From Bacterioplanes sanyensis (GTDB lineage Bacteria > Pseudomonadota > Gammaproteobacteria > Pseudomonadales > Oceanobacteraceae): a DNA stretch of 64,000 bases. The stretch is taken from assembly GCF_014652515.1 (NCBI RefSeq), contig NZ_BMYY01000012.1, forward strand, positions 1-64,000, written 5' to 3'. The translations under genes and the position numbers were made by a program. Shown piece after piece: positions 8,087 through 18,688 of this stretch (position 1 is its first letter; each line of letters begins with the position of its first letter). The notes beneath the pieces are model-generated. The model had not been told where the DNA came from and made no database searches. It worked only from the letters and a program-made list of their open reading frames with translations.

Positions 8087-9055
8087 ATGACATCTCCTAG
8101 CATGACCACGCAGGCTTTAAAAACGCTATTGGCTTTCAGTTTGGTGCTCATCGCTGGCTGTGCGCCGGTGAAAGAGCAGTTGTTCGATTGGGGGTTGCAA
8201 GCGGAACGCTCGATGTCGGATTTAAATCTGCATTATGTGGAAGCCGGGCCGCATCGCTGGGCCTATTTGGATTCTGGCCACTCAAATGACTCGCGCCCCG
8301 TATTGCTGCTATTGCACGGTTTTGCCGTGGATAAAGACAATTGGCTGCGGTTTGCGCGGCATTTATCCGATTACCGCATTATTGCGCCGGATTTTCCTGG
8401 CCACGGCGATAGCAGTTATTTGCCGGAGTTGACCTATGGCTTTTCTCAGCAAAGCCAGTGGTTGTGGCAGTTTATGCAGCAGTTAGAGCTGTCCTCGGTA
8501 AATGTGTTGGGCAACTCCATGGGCGGTGGCGTGGCTTTATTGTTGGCACAGCAGCAGCCACAAGCGGTTAACAGTTTGATCTTGATGGATGCGGCGGGGG
8601 TGTTTCCACCGCAGCAAAGCGAGTTTCAGCAGCGCTTGGCAGCGACGGGCGATAATCCCTTGGTGGTGAACTCCAAACAAGACTTTAAAGAGTTGCAGGC
8701 GTTTGCGTTGGAGCAACCGCCGTTTTTGCCGTGGCCAGCCACGGATGTGCTAGCGCAGCGAGCGATGGCGCGCAGTGCTATTAATCGTAAGATTTTTGCC
8801 GACATCATGGCCGAGACGGAGCAGCTGCGAGTGAGTGAAGAAAACTTGCAATGGCTGGCGCAAATCACTGCACCCGTGCTGATTATTTGGGGTGAGCAAG
8901 ACAGGGTATTGGATGTCAGCAGTGTCGAAATATTTCGCCAACATCTGAGCAACACCGAGAGTTATATTTTGCCCAACGTCGGGCATGCGCCAATGTTAGA
9001 AGTGCCGCAGTTAAGCGCGCAGTTGGTGCAGGCCTTTTTAGGCCAACACAACTGA
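8087..9055 (+). CDS. Alpha/beta-hydrolase lipoprotein (lipase-like)
   Basis: The 322-residue product has a lipoprotein signal (LVLIAGC, lipidated Cys about residue 25) and an alpha/beta-hydrolase fold. The fold shows an oxyanion-hole strand LLLHGFAVDKDNW, DFPGHGDSS, the nucleophile elbow GNSMGG (Ser about 143), an acid residue in WGEQDRV (about 271) and His in NVGHAPM (about 298). The layout resembles lipase-3-type esterases of Moraxella and Psychrobacter, so a lipid ester or monoacylglycerol hydrolase anchored in the envelope is likely. A second ATG 15 bp downstream is an alternative start. It is convergent with mltF, 5 bp between stops. Confidence 0.85.
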   Translation: MTSPSMTTQALKTLLAFSLVLIAGCAPVKEQLFDWGLQAERSMSDLNLHYVEAGPHRWAYLDSGHSNDSRPVLLLLHGFAVDKDNWLRFARHLSDYRIIAPDFPGHGDSSYLPELTYGFSQQSQWLWQFMQQLELSSVNVLGNSMGGGVALLLAQQQPQAVNSLILMDAAGVFPPQQSEFQQRLAATGDNPLVVNSKQDFKELQAFALEQPPFLPWPATDVLAQRAMARSAINRKIFADIMAETEQLRVSEENLQWLAQITAPVLIIWGEQDRVLDVSSVEIFRQHLSNTESYILPNVGHAPMLEVPQLSAQLVQAFLGQHN

Positions 9056-9060
9056 AGCTT

Positions 9061-10488
9061 TTACAGTAGTGGTGGTACTTCTTTGGTCAGCAATGACAGC
9101 ATTTGCTCGTCGGTGGTAACGGTTTGCGGCTGCTGGTCGTTCCATACCAGTACGTCATAGTAGCGGCGAATATTTTGCACATACTCCACGGGCTCGTGGC
9201 CGCGTGCATAGCCATGACGAGTGTGGCGGTAGTAACGCTTTTGCGTCAGCAAGGGTAAGGCTTCTTTAACGTCCATCCAGCTATTGGGGTTGCCACCCAT
9301 TTCACGGGCTATTTTGCGCGCATCGCTTAAATGCCCATAGCCAACGTTGTATGCGGCCAGCGCCATCCAGGTGCGGTCTGGTTCGTTGACACCTTTTAAG
9401 CGCTTGCGTAATTGCGCCAAATAGCGGCTGCCGCCTTCAATGCTTTGCAATGGATCTAGGCGATTGCGCACACCCAGCTCTTTGGCGGTGGTGCGGGTGA
9501 GCATCATCAGGCCACGCACACCGGTAAAGCTACGCGCATTGGCGCGCCAGTGGCTTTCTTGGTAGCCGACGGCAGCCAACAAGCGCCAGTCAAACTCGTG
9601 TTTGTCAGCGGCTTTTTTAAAGTGCTCTTGATACTTGTGCAGCTTGCGATCGGCCTGATTCAAAAAGTGAATGGCACCTACGTAATCCAGAGATTCCAAG
9701 TGGCCATAATAGCGCTCTGCTAGCCAAGCTAAGCGCACTTGGGTTGGGTGCTGGGCAAAAAAATCATTGGCCGCTTTGTGGAGGCTATCATCGCGGCTAT
9801 GTGGAAAAGCCCAGGCGATCGGTTGTGGCGACACCAGCTCAAATGCTACCGCCAAGTTGGGGAAGTAGGCTTGCAGCAGGTCAAACTCGTTAGAATCGAC
9901 AATGGTGTAATCGACTTGGTCGGCTTCTACTAGGTGCAATAAATCAGTCACGCCAAGATCGTCGGTTTCGCGCCAGGTGAGGGCTGGCTCTTGCTCGCGC
10001 TGAATTTGGCGCAAGCGCTGCGCGTGGCTAGAACCGGCACTGACGACTAAGTTGCCTGCAGCCAAATCGGCGATGGAGCTCGGTTTGCCGCGGCCACGGC
10101 GATAGACCACCTGCTCGGTGACATACATATAAGGTTCGGCAAAACGCACCCAGCGCTGGCGCTCAGCGGTGATGGTCAGGCCGGCGGCGGCAAAGGCTGC
10201 TTGGTTACTATCCAGTAGGGTGAAAACCTCAGTGAGACTGTCTGCCACCACGACGCGCAGCTCGACGCCCAAGTTGTTGGCAAAAGCTTTGGCCAGCTCA
10301 TATTCGTAGCCAACATCGCCACTGCGGTCTTGGTAATAGGTGGTGGGGCTGTTGCGAGTGACCATCACCAGCTCGCCGCGCGCCTGGATCGTTTCCAGCT
10401 GCGTTGGACGAATGCTGCCGGTCAGTGCCAGCAAGCACAGCATTGCCACCAATGTTTTAGCAGTTAGACCAAATAAGCCGCGTAGCAT
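9061..10488 (-). CDS. mltF: Membrane-bound lytic murein transglycosylase F
   Basis: MltF cleaves the MurNAc-GlcNAc bond of peptidoglycan with formation of a 1,6-anhydro end, at the inner face of the outer membrane or in the periplasm. The 475-residue product has a signal segment (LTAKTLVAMLCLLALTGS), a solute-binding-like domain (GYEYELAKAFANNLGVELRV, residues about 30-260) and a C-terminal SLT domain. The SLT domain shows the catalytic Glu in YQESHW and the GLMMLTxxTAxELGV, AAYNVGYGH and YVQNIRRYYDVL motifs. The start is ATG at 10488, since the 18 upstream codons do not look like protein. It is divergent from purL, as in E. coli. Confidence 0.93.
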   Translation of the reverse strand: MLRGLFGLTAKTLVAMLCLLALTGSIRPTQLETIQARGELVMVTRNSPTTYYQDRSGDVGYEYELAKAFANNLGVELRVVVADSLTEVFTLLDSNQAAFAAAGLTITAERQRWVRFAEPYMYVTEQVVYRRGRGKPSSIADLAAGNLVVSAGSSHAQRLRQIQREQEPALTWRETDDLGVTDLLHLVEADQVDYTIVDSNEFDLLQAYFPNLAVAFELVSPQPIAWAFPHSRDDSLHKAANDFFAQHPTQVRLAWLAERYYGHLESLDYVGAIHFLNQADRKLHKYQEHFKKAADKHEFDWRLLAAVGYQESHWRANARSFTGVRGLMMLTRTTAKELGVRNRLDPLQSIEGGSRYLAQLRKRLKGVNEPDRTWMALAAYNVGYGHLSDARKIAREMGGNPNSWMDVKEALPLLTQKRYYRHTRHGYARGHEPVEYVQNIRRYYDVLVWNDQQPQTVTTDEQMLSLLTKEVPPLL

Positions 10489-10992
10489 GAAAACCCTAAT
10501 ATTTTGCACTATTTTGGTGCACAACAGACAACGGGCGACCATTCTAGCGTGGCGTTTGCCTAAAAAACAATCATGACCGCTGTAAATCTGACCAGTGGTT
10601 GCTAGTAGGCTCTTAGCAGTGTGAGCTAAGTCATTGAATTAGAATGTTTTTTCCTGCAGCAAACTTTATGTTGCTGTGGCAGCAACAAAACCAGGCTCGA
10701 CAGGTATGACTGATCCGTCATTACTGACAGTTAAGGCGGTTTTGGTCGGGTTGTGGTGCTGTTATTTATAAAAGGGTTAATCAGGATCGGTGCATCGATA
10801 AGCAAGGTTTCACCGGCGCCTGAATCCTGACCAAATGGTTAGCTCGAATCACTGATCAGCCCAGCAATGACGGTGCTTGCAGCTGTCTAGGCGGCTGCCA
10901 AGCGTCGGCAAAGCGGCTGGAGAAAACAGGGTCAATCCAGTATGATTCGCGTCTTTCCGAACCACCGCTCCCAACCCTCTGGAGTTCATACC
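10489..10992. other. Intergenic region between mltF and purL
   Basis: These 504 bp separate the divergent mltF and purL genes and must contain both promoters. No PurR-type operator (ACGCAAACGTTTGCGT-like) or riboswitch was recognised. An ORF that starts at GTG 10942 is only the in-frame upstream extension of purL. Confidence 0.4.
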
Positions 10993-13900
10993 ATGCTGAC
11001 ACTGCGTGGCGCGCCGGCGCTTTCCGACTTTCGTCAAAACAAGATTCTGAGCAAGTTGCAGCAGGCCGATGCCGCTGTTACCTCGGTTTATGCTGAGTTT
11101 GTTCATTTTGCCGATCTCTCTGCTGCGCTGGCAGATAATGAGCTGCAGGTATTGGAGCGTATTTTGCGCTACGGCCCTAAAGCCGAGGTGCAGCAGGGGC
11201 AAGGTGAAGCCTTTTTGGTGGTGCCGCGCTTTGGCACCATTTCTCCTTGGTCGTCAAAAGCCACCGACATTGCTCATAACTGTGGCTTGGAAAAAGTCCT
11301 GCGTTTAGAGCGCGGTATCCTTTATTACGTAGAGGGTGTGACGCCTGGCAACCGCGACGCCATTGCCAGCGCCCTGCATGATCGCATGGTGGAAGTGGTG
11401 TTGGCCGAAGCCGGCGAAGCTGAAGCGCTGTTTTCCCACGCTGAGCCTGCGCCGCTGGAAAGCATCGACATTTTAGTGGGTGGCCGTGATGCCTTGGTGG
11501 CCGCCGATCAGCACTTGGGCCTGGCACTGGCCGATGATGAAATCGACTATTTAGTCGAGAGTTTTATCAAGCTCGATCGCAACCCCACCGATGTTGAGCT
11601 GATGATGTTTGCCCAAGCAAACTCAGAGCACTGTCGCCATAAAATCTTTAACGCCAGTTGGACCATCGATGGCGAACAGCAAGATAAATCGCTGTTCCAG
11701 ATGATTAAAAACACCTACGAGTGCTACAGCGACAATATTTTATCGGCCTATAAAGATAATGCCTCTGTGATCAGCGGCCATAAAGCCGGGCGCTTTTTCC
11801 CTAATCCAGATAATAGAGGCTATGCGTATCACCAAGAAGATATGCATATTTTGATGAAGGTCGAAACCCACAACCACCCGACCGCCATTGCCCCACACTC
11901 GGGTGCCGCCACTGGCAGCGGTGGTGAAATTCGTGACGAAGGTGCCACCGGCCGTGGTTCTAAACCAAAAGCAGGTTTGACCGGCTTTACCGTCTCCGAC
12001 CTTAAAATTCCAGGTTTTGAACAGCCGTGGGAAAGCCAGTACGGTAAACCCGAGCGCATCGCATCGGCCCTCGATATTATGCTGGAAGGCCCGATTGGTG
12101 GTGCTGCTTTTAATAACGAATTTGGCCGTCCGAATTTGAACGGCTATTTCCGCACCTTTGAACTGCAGCATGACGGCGAAGTTCGTGGTTATCACAAGCC
12201 GATTATGATTGCCGGTGGCTATGGCAATATTCGCGGCGAGCATGTGCAAAAAGGTGACATTCCCGTTGGTGCACGCCTAATTGCCCTTGGCGGCCCTGCC
12301 ATGCAAATCGGCCTCGGTGGCGGTGCGGCATCCAGTATGTCGTCGGGTCAATCCAATGCCGATTTGGATTTTGCTTCGGTACAGCGCGAAAACCCAGAGA
12401 TGGAGCGCCGCTGCCAGGAAGTGATCGACCGCTGCTGGCAGTTGGGCGATGACAACCCCATTGCCTTTATTCACGACGTCGGCGCCGGTGGTTTGTCCAA
12501 TGCCTTTCCTGAGCTGGTCTCCGACGGCGGTCGCGGTGGTAACTTCGAGCTGCGCAATGTGCCTAACGACGAGCCGGGCATGAGCCCGCTGGCGATTTGG
12601 TGTAACGAATCCCAGGAACGCTATGTGATGGCCGTGGCCGAAGCCGATATGGAGCGCTTCGATGCCATTTGCGCGCGCGAGCGTTGCCCTTATGCGGTGG
12701 TGGGTATTGCTACGGAAGAAGAGCATTTAACCGTTAGCGACAGCCACTTCGGTAACAAGCCTGTTGATATGCCGTTGCAAGTATTGCTGGGCAAGCCACC
12801 ACGTATGCACCGTGAGGCCACTTCACGTGAGGTCAAAGCGGAAGCCTTTGATAGCAGCAGTATTGATTTGGCCGAAGCCGCCAAGCGTGTATTAACCTTG
12901 CCGACCGTGGCGTCGAAAAGCTTCCTGATTACCATTGGCGACCGTTCTATTACCGGTACCGTGGCGCGCGATCAATTTGTTGGCCCTTGGCAGGTGCCGG
13001 TGGCCGATGTGGCGGTGACAACCTCCTCTTATGACACCTACGCCGGTGAAGCCATGGCCATGGGTGAACGTACTCCGGTGGCACTGCTGGATTCACCGGC
13101 ATCGGGCCGTTTGGCGGTGGCTGAAGCCATTACCAACTTGGCGGCAGCGCCGATTGCGAAATTGGCGGACATTAAAATGTCGGCTAACTGGATGTGCGCC
13201 GCTGGCCACGACGGTGAAGACCAAAAATTGTACGACACGGTCAAGGCTGTGGGCATGGAGCTGTGCCCTGAATTGCAGGTGACCATTCCCGTGGGTAAAG
13301 ACTCGATGTCGATGAAAACCCGTTGGCAGGAAGCTGGTGAAAAAGGTGAGATCGAAAAAGCGGTTACTGCGCCAATGTCGCTGATTATTACCGGTTTTGC
13401 GCCCGTCACCGATGCACGCAAAGTGTTAACGCCACAATTGCGCGCTGACCAGGGCGAAACTGACCTGTTGTTAATTGATTTGGGCCGTGGCCAAAATCGT
13501 TTGGGCGCTTCTTGTTTGGCTCAGGTATATGGCCAAGTGGGCAGTGTGCCGGCCGATTTAGACGACGCCGAAGATTTAAAAGCCTTTTTTGCCGTTATGC
13601 AGGGGCTCAACCTAGATGGCAAGCTGCTGGCCTATCACGATCGCTCCGACGGTGGTTTGTTTGCCACCCTAACGGAAATGGCCTTTGCCGGTCACTTAGG
13701 GTTGGACATTAAGATGGACCTGCTGGCCGACAGCGAAGACGAGCTGGCAGCGGCGCTATTTGCCGAAGAACTGGGCGGTGTGATTCAAGTACGCCGCGAC
13801 GATCTAGAAGAAGTGTTAGCGCAATTTGAAGCGGCCGGTCTGGGCGATTGCACTCAGGTGATTGGTAGCATTAATGACGACGACCAAATTACCTTTAGCT

Positions 13901-14895
13901 TCCAGGACGAAGAATTCCTTAGTGAATCGCGCGTTAACTGGCAGCGTTTATGGTCGCAAACCAGCTATGAAATGCAGGCCCTGCGTGATAACGCTGATTG
14001 TGCCAAGCAAGAGTTTGATGCGCTGTTAGATGCCGATGATCCAGGTTTAACGGCGGAATTATCTTTCGATATTAACGAAGACCCGGTGAAAGAATTATTA
14101 GCCTCTAATTCTTCTTCGGAGGCGCCAAAAGTAGCGATTCTGCGTGAGCAGGGTGTGAACGGCCAAATCGAAATGGCCGCAGCTTTTGATCGTGCCGGCT
14201 TTACCGCCATCGACGTGCATATGAGTGATATTCTCTCAGGTAGCGTTACCTTAGATCAGTTCCGTGGCTTAGTGGCCTGTGGCGGCTTCTCTTACGGTGA
14301 CGTATTAGGTGCGGGTGAAGGCTGGGCCAAGTCGATTCTGTTTAACGACCAGGCGCGTGAGCAATTTAAAGCCTTTTTTGAACGCGGCGATACCTTTGCT
14401 CTCGGGGTGTGCAACGGCTGTCAGATGCTGTCGAACTTGCATGAGCTGATTCCAGGTGCTGAGCACTGGCCGCATTTTGTGCGCAATATGAGCGAGCAAT
14501 TTGAAGCCCGTGTGGCCATGGTGGAAGTGCAAGAATCCGACTCTGTCTTCCTGGCAGGCATGGCCGGTTCGCATATCCCGATTGCCGTTGCCCATGGCGA
14601 AGGTCGAGCTGAATTTGCTAACGAGTCAGATATTGACGAACTGGCAGGTCAAATCGCTCTGCGCTACGTCAATAATTATGGTGAAGTGACCGAGCAATAC
14701 CCAGCCAACCCAAATGGCTCACCGCAGGGCATTACCGGCCTTACCGCTAACGATGGCCGCGTTACTATTATGATGCCGCACCCAGAGCGGGTATTCCGCA
14801 CCATTCAAAATAGCTGGGCACCCGATCATTGGGGTGAAGACGGCGCCTGGATGCGTATGTTCCGTAACGCCCGAGTGTGGTGTGAGGAAAACTAA
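10993..14895 (+). CDS. purL: Phosphoribosylformylglycinamidine synthase PurL
   Basis: This large single-chain FGAM synthase converts FGAR, glutamine and ATP to FGAM in purine synthesis. At 1300 residues it is close to E. coli PurL (1295) and similar throughout. It has an N-terminal PurS-like part ([29 protein letters not shown]), two FGAM-synthase domains ([77 protein letters not shown]) and a C-terminal glutaminase domain. The glutaminase domain has nucleophile Cys in GVCNGCQM and His-Glu in [12 protein letters not shown] at 10993 matches the E. coli N-terminus. A terminator follows. Confidence 0.98.
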   Translation: MLTLRGAPALSDFRQNKILSKLQQADAAVTSVYAEFVHFADLSAALADNELQVLERILRYGPKAEVQQGQGEAFLVVPRFGTISPWSSKATDIAHNCGLEKVLRLERGILYYVEGVTPGNRDAIASALHDRMVEVVLAEAGEAEALFSHAEPAPLESIDILVGGRDALVAADQHLGLALADDEIDYLVESFIKLDRNPTDVELMMFAQANSEHCRHKIFNASWTIDGEQQDKSLFQMIKNTYECYSDNILSAYKDNASVISGHKAGRFFPNPDNRGYAYHQEDMHILMKVETHNHPTAIAPHSGAATGSGGEIRDEGATGRGSKPKAGLTGFTVSDLKIPGFEQPWESQYGKPERIASALDIMLEGPIGGAAFNNEFGRPNLNGYFRTFELQHDGEVRGYHKPIMIAGGYGNIRGEHVQKGDIPVGARLIALGGPAMQIGLGGGAASSMSSGQSNADLDFASVQRENPEMERRCQEVIDRCWQLGDDNPIAFIHDVGAGGLSNAFPELVSDGGRGGNFELRNVPNDEPGMSPLAIWCNESQERYVMAVAEADMERFDAICARERCPYAVVGIATEEEHLTVSDSHFGNKPVDMPLQVLLGKPPRMHREATSREVKAEAFDSSSIDLAEAAKRVLTLPTVASKSFLITIGDRSITGTVARDQFVGPWQVPVADVAVTTSSYDTYAGEAMAMGERTPVALLDSPASGRLAVAEAITNLAAAPIAKLADIKMSANWMCAAGHDGEDQKLYDTVKAVGMELCPELQVTIPVGKDSMSMKTRWQEAGEKGEIEKAVTAPMSLIITGFAPVTDARKVLTPQLRADQGETDLLLIDLGRGQNRLGASCLAQVYGQVGSVPADLDDAEDLKAFFAVMQGLNLDGKLLAYHDRSDGGLFATLTEMAFAGHLGLDIKMDLLADSEDELAAALFAEELGGVIQVRRDDLEEVLAQFEAAGLGDCTQVIGSINDDDQITFSFQDEEFLSESRVNWQRLWSQTSYEMQALRDNADCAKQEFDALLDADDPGLTAELSFDINEDPVKELLASNSSSEAPKVAILREQGVNGQIEMAAAFDRAGFTAIDVHMSDILSGSVTLDQFRGLVACGGFSYGDVLGAGEGWAKSILFNDQAREQFKAFFERGDTFALGVCNGCQMLSNLHELIPGAEHWPHFVRNMSEQFEARVAMVEVQESDSVFLAGMAGSHIPIAVAHGEGRAEFANESDIDELAGQIALRYVNNYGEVTEQYPANPNGSPQGITGLTANDGRVTIMMPHPERVFRTIQNSWAPDHWGEDGAWMRMFRNARVWCEEN

Positions 14896-14924
14896 ACATC
14901 AAGGTCCTCTGATCTAGCCTTAAG

Positions 14925-14957
14925 CCCGCTGCTCTAGTGATAGACAGCGGGTTTTTT
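14925..14957 (+). terminator. Intrinsic terminator of purL
   Basis: CCCGCTG (14925-14931) pairs with CAGCGGG (14945-14951) and is followed by six T residues. It lies 30 bp past the purL stop codon. Confidence 0.85.
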
Positions 14958-15531
14958 ATATACGTTGATATGAATCGGTTTCTAAAAAACGTAAAGACAG
15001 TTTTCTCTAAGTTACAATGAGAAAAGAGTTTTTGCTCGCTGTTGCCCTAGGGTGATAGGCTAGCGTCTTGATATTAAGTGCTTCTGTGATTCAAACTAGG
15101 TGACGAGTTCTTTACGAGCACCTCAAATAATCCTCATCGACGCTATAAGCCAGTTGATGAATTATTCAAATACTTGGCATAAGAAAAGGCTGCTATGACT
15201 GGCCATTATTTCGTCATATCTTGTCACTGATTATGAATGATGAAAGCAATTTTTTGGCACTTTATAAAACATAGCAAGCTAGACATTCCCCTCCATAAGC
15301 GTTTAACTCATAAGCATGTGATGTACGTTTTCACAAACATATGGCCCGGCCGGAAATAACCTTCCGACCTCATAACTGTCGATGATCGCCACAAGCGAAC
15401 GTCACCGACTTTACAAGAAATGTCTGTAGCTCTGATCGGCTGATTGCTCGGATGGTAGGTCAGGTTACAGACGCATAATATAGTCAAGGACGCATAGGGT
15501 TTACCCATCCTGAGCGTTGAGGGTGTTAACT
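14958..15531. other. Intergenic region upstream of phhA
   Basis: About 570 bp without a credible gene. It contains an AT-rich inverted repeat TTTTCTC-N11-GAGAAAA (15001-15025). A TGGCAC at about 15257 is not followed by a GC at the spacing needed for a sigma-54 promoter. No clear TyrR/PhhR box (TGTAAA-N6-TTTACA) was found. Confidence 0.4.
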
Positions 15532-16350
15532 ATGGGCAGCACTGCACACGATATCGTTATCGAAGCCGTTCCCGGCTCCAAATACACGGCCAAAGAGCCG
15601 GATGCCAACGGCCTGATCCACTACACAGCTGAAGAAGACGCGGTCTGGAAAGACCTGATTGAACGCCAGCAAATCGCCATTCAGGGCGTTGCTTGCCAGG
15701 AATTTGTCCATGGCATGGAGCTTCTTAAATTACCGCAAGAGCGTATTCCTCAGTTAACTGAGGTGTCAGAGCCACTTGCTTATGCCACGGGCTGGAGTGC
15801 AGCGGCGGTGCCTGCACTGATTCCCTTTATTACCTTCTGTCATTTGCTCGCCAATAAGCGCTTTCCCTGCGCGACCTTTATTCGTGCGCGCGAAGAGCTG
15901 GATTATCTAGAAGAGCCGGATATTTTTCACGAAGTGTTTGGTCATTGTGCCATGCTCACCAACCCCAGTTTCGCGGCGTTTACCGAGGCCTACGGTAAGC
16001 TTGGGCTGGAAGCCAATGACGCACAAAGAAAGTTCCTAGAACGACTGTACTGGTTTACCGTCGAGTTTGGGCTGTTAAAAACTCCAGAGGGCATGCGCGT
16101 TTATGGTGGCGGCATTTTGTCATCCATCGGCGAAACCCAGTACGCCTGCAGTGACACACCGGACTTGCGCCCCTTCAATGTTTTGGATGTGTTAAGAACG
16201 CCTTATCGCATCGATATTATGCAACCCATTTATTATGTGCTGGAAAGCATCGATGATTTGTTCAAAGTTGCGCACATGGACCTGTTCACAGAAATGAAAA
16301 AAGCCGAACAGCTGGGCATGTTTGAGCCGGAGTTTCCTCCTAAAGCCTGA
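15532..16350 (+). CDS. phhA: Phenylalanine-4-hydroxylase
   Basis: This iron- and pterin-dependent enzyme hydroxylates phenylalanine to tyrosine. The 272-residue product is a bacterial catalytic-core-only form, without the regulatory domain of animal enzymes. Iron ligands are visible: two His in PDIFHEVFGHC and Glu in YWFTVEFGL; the motif GGGILSSIGE also matches. ATG at 15532 is preceded by GAGG; TTG at 15517 is an alternative. The product feeds the tyrosine-degradation genes 1.1 kb downstream. No phhB (carbinolamine dehydratase) for pterin recycling lies in the window, which differs from the Pseudomonas phhA-phhB arrangement. Confidence 0.96.
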   Translation: MGSTAHDIVIEAVPGSKYTAKEPDANGLIHYTAEEDAVWKDLIERQQIAIQGVACQEFVHGMELLKLPQERIPQLTEVSEPLAYATGWSAAAVPALIPFITFCHLLANKRFPCATFIRAREELDYLEEPDIFHEVFGHCAMLTNPSFAAFTEAYGKLGLEANDAQRKFLERLYWFTVEFGLLKTPEGMRVYGGGILSSIGETQYACSDTPDLRPFNVLDVLRTPYRIDIMQPIYYVLESIDDLFKVAHMDLFTEMKKAEQLGMFEPEFPPKA

Positions 16351-16407
16351 ACTGCCTTGGTAAGTTGAGTGTTTGAAAGCGTTTTCGAGAACCGCTACAA
16401 GCACTCT

Positions 16408-17304
16408 TCAGCCTTCAAACTGCTGAAATGCCTTGCCCACCAGGTCTGCAATAATGCCGCCGGCTTTGCCCAGCGGTGGCTCATTGCGATACACCAACAT
16501 GGGGGTAAAGGACACCCGTGAACCGGCGTGATAATCAAGCTCGATCAGGCTGCCTTCGGCCAGCTCTTTTGACACTTGGAATACCGGCATCCAGCCAAAT
16601 CCAAGACCCATTTCAATGGCGGTTTTCTTGGCTGAAAAGCTGTGCATATAAAACACACGGTCGCCACCAAATTGCATGGAATCCGATCGGGAAGGCGCGT
16701 GCTCACTGGTGTCGTTAATGGTCAACTCGACATGGTCGTGCAGCTGATCCAGCGCGATGTTCTGCACACCGGCCAGAGGGTGATGGCTGGCCGCGACCAG
16801 CACCAGGCTAACAGGCGTTAGTGGCAGCGCCGTGAGGGAAGGGTGCGGGGTATAGTCCTTGGCCAGCATGATGTCGGCGTTGTCTTTTTCAAAGCGCATC
16901 TGCACGCCGCCCAAAGCCTCCACCTTGACTTGAATGCGTGTCGGAATGTCACGGTCCGCCAAAGACTTAAGCGCGCCCATAATGGGCACCATGGGCAATG
17001 CGCCGTCGATCACCAGCTCCAGTCGCGGCTCCCAGCCTTCGGTATAGCGCTCGGCAAGATTCTCGATGCGTTCGGCCAGCTGCAGCATGCGTTGCGCCTC
17101 GGCCCAAAGTGCCTGCCCCTTGGGCGTAAGGGTGGCACGGTAGCGGCTGCGGTCAAAGATCTCGATGTTCAGTTGCTGTTCCAGCTTGCGGATCTGGTAG
17201 CTCACCGCTGACTGGGCTTTATGCAGCTTGCTGGCGGCTTTGGCGAAGCTGCCTTGCTGAATGATGGTGTCCAAGACCCTCAGCGCTTCCATATCCACTT
17301 TCAT
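16408..17304 (-). CDS. LysR-family regulator, likely of tyrosine catabolism
   Basis: The 298-residue protein has an N-terminal LysR winged helix-turn-helix (LRVLDTIIQQGSFAKAASKL and AQSAVSYQIRKLEQQL, residues about 6-60). A periplasmic-binding-like effector domain follows (LELVIDGALPMVPIM; DIMLAKDYT; KKTAIEMGLGFGWMP). ATG at 17304 after CAGG is preferred to the TTG five codons upstream. It is divergent from hmgA-hppD-fah-maiA, and a perfect 6-bp inverted repeat containing T-N11-A lies between them. This is the standard arrangement for a LysR regulator controlling the neighbouring operon; the inducer could be homogentisate or a related intermediate (inference). Confidence 0.88.
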   Translation of the reverse strand: MKVDMEALRVLDTIIQQGSFAKAASKLHKAQSAVSYQIRKLEQQLNIEIFDRSRYRATLTPKGQALWAEAQRMLQLAERIENLAERYTEGWEPRLELVIDGALPMVPIMGALKSLADRDIPTRIQVKVEALGGVQMRFEKDNADIMLAKDYTPHPSLTALPLTPVSLVLVAASHHPLAGVQNIALDQLHDHVELTINDTSEHAPSRSDSMQFGGDRVFYMHSFSAKKTAIEMGLGFGWMPVFQVSKELAEGSLIELDYHAGSRVSFTPMLVYRNEPPLGKAGGIIADLVGKAFQQFEG

Positions 17305-17339
17305 CGGCGTACCTGTCAATCTCCATGAGTATCGAACTA

Positions 17340-17356
17340 TATCTAACGAATAGATA
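17340..17356. promoter_or_regulatory. Candidate LysR operator (TATCTA-N5-TAGATA)
   Basis: A perfect inverted repeat TATCTA-ACGAA-TAGATA contains the LysR consensus T-N11-A. It lies 36 bp upstream of the start codon of the LysR gene and about 85 bp upstream of hmgA, in the shared divergent promoter region. Confidence 0.65.
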
Positions 17357-17441
17357 GAGATGATGCAAATATTATTCTTTTTTTAGTTCGTGAACGCCAC
17401 ACAATGAAGGCATCGATCAGTTTACGGACGAGGCTGTACGC

Positions 17442-18635
17442 ATGCCGTTTTATGTCAAACAAGGTGATTTGCCTGCCAAGCACCACGTTACGTTTTATAA
17501 GGATGCCCACCACCCAGGTGTTCAGGCGGGACAGGAGGAGGAGTTATACCGCGAAGAGCTGGTATCGACTCATGGCTTTGCCAGTCTGTACAGCACCAAG
17601 TATCACCACAACATGCCCACCAAAAGCCCCGCGGTTGAGCGGCTGCATATTGAGCACGGTGCCTTGTGGCAAGACAGTTTGGTACAAAACTATAAACTGG
17701 ACAGTCGCAAAGCGGACCGCCAAGGCAACTTTTATAACGCCCGCAATCGCTTATTTTTCAATCAAGACCTGTCGATTCACACGGCGCGAGTAACGGAGCC
17801 TACCGATCAGTTTTACCGTAACGCCTACGCCGATGAAATTATTTTTGTCCACGAGGGCGAAGGTGAATTGCTGTCGGAATACGGTCGCCTTGAAGTGCGG
17901 CAGTGGGATTATTTAGTGATTCCACGCGGCACCATATATCAGCTCCACTTTAATAATTACGACAATGTTCGTCTGTTTATTGTCGAAGCGAACTCCATGG
18001 TGGAGATTCCCAAGCATTATCGCAATGAATACGGCCAGCTGCTGGAAACCGCGCCTTACTGTGAGCGCGATATTCGAGCGCCACAATTGACGGACCCCAT
18101 CGTAGAGCAGGGCAATTTCCAGGTTATCAGTAAATACCGCGATCAATACCAGGCGCATCAGCTGCAATGGCACCCGTTCGACTTGGTGGGTTGGGACGGC
18201 TATCTCTATCCTTGGGCATTTAATATTCAGGACTTTCAGCCCATTGTTGGCAAAATTCATTTGCCGCCGAGCATTCATCAGGTATTTGGCGGCCGGGGAT
18301 TTGTGCTGTGTAACTTTGTGCCCCGTCTGTACGACTTCCACCCTGAAGCCATACCGGCGCCTTATTATCACTCCAATGTTGATAGTGATGAGGTGCTGTA
18401 TTACGTCGACGGCGACTTTATGAGCCGCACCGGCATCGATGCTGGCTACATCACATTGCACCAGGGCGGTGTTCCACACGGGCCTCAGCCCGGCAAAACA
18501 GAAGCGTCCATCGGCGCCAAAGAAACGCATGAATATGCCGTAATGGTGGATACCTTTGCACCGTTACAGCTGACTGAGCACGTTAAAAACACCATGGCTG
18601 GCGACTATCACCAGTCTTGGCTCGAATCTGAATAA
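17442..18635 (+). CDS. hmgA: Homogentisate 1,2-dioxygenase
   Basis: This enzyme opens the ring of homogentisate to maleylacetoacetate with a non-haem iron. The 397-residue length fits the shorter bacterial form. The cupin-type metal site is seen as YYHSNVDSDEVLYYVDG (His and Glu ligands) and HQGGVPHGPQPG (His). EIIFVHEGEGELLSEYG and WDYLVIPRGTIYQL come from the N-terminal cupin. It is the first gene of the hmgA-hppD-fah-maiA operon and is divergent from the LysR regulator. Confidence 0.95.
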   Translation: MPFYVKQGDLPAKHHVTFYKDAHHPGVQAGQEEELYREELVSTHGFASLYSTKYHHNMPTKSPAVERLHIEHGALWQDSLVQNYKLDSRKADRQGNFYNARNRLFFNQDLSIHTARVTEPTDQFYRNAYADEIIFVHEGEGELLSEYGRLEVRQWDYLVIPRGTIYQLHFNNYDNVRLFIVEANSMVEIPKHYRNEYGQLLETAPYCERDIRAPQLTDPIVEQGNFQVISKYRDQYQAHQLQWHPFDLVGWDGYLYPWAFNIQDFQPIVGKIHLPPSIHQVFGGRGFVLCNFVPRLYDFHPEAIPAPYYHSNVDSDEVLYYVDGDFMSRTGIDAGYITLHQGGVPHGPQPGKTEASIGAKETHEYAVMVDTFAPLQLTEHVKNTMAGDYHQSWLESE

Positions 18636-18688
18636 CTTAAATAAATAACACAGCTAAAAATAACAAAGACAGCAAGCGAGGTAGCACC

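Noticed and set aside
15240-15290. Sigma-54 promoter upstream of phhA (TGGCAC at about 15257)
   Set aside because: The GC element required at the right distance downstream is missing, and no enhancer-binding protein gene is near.
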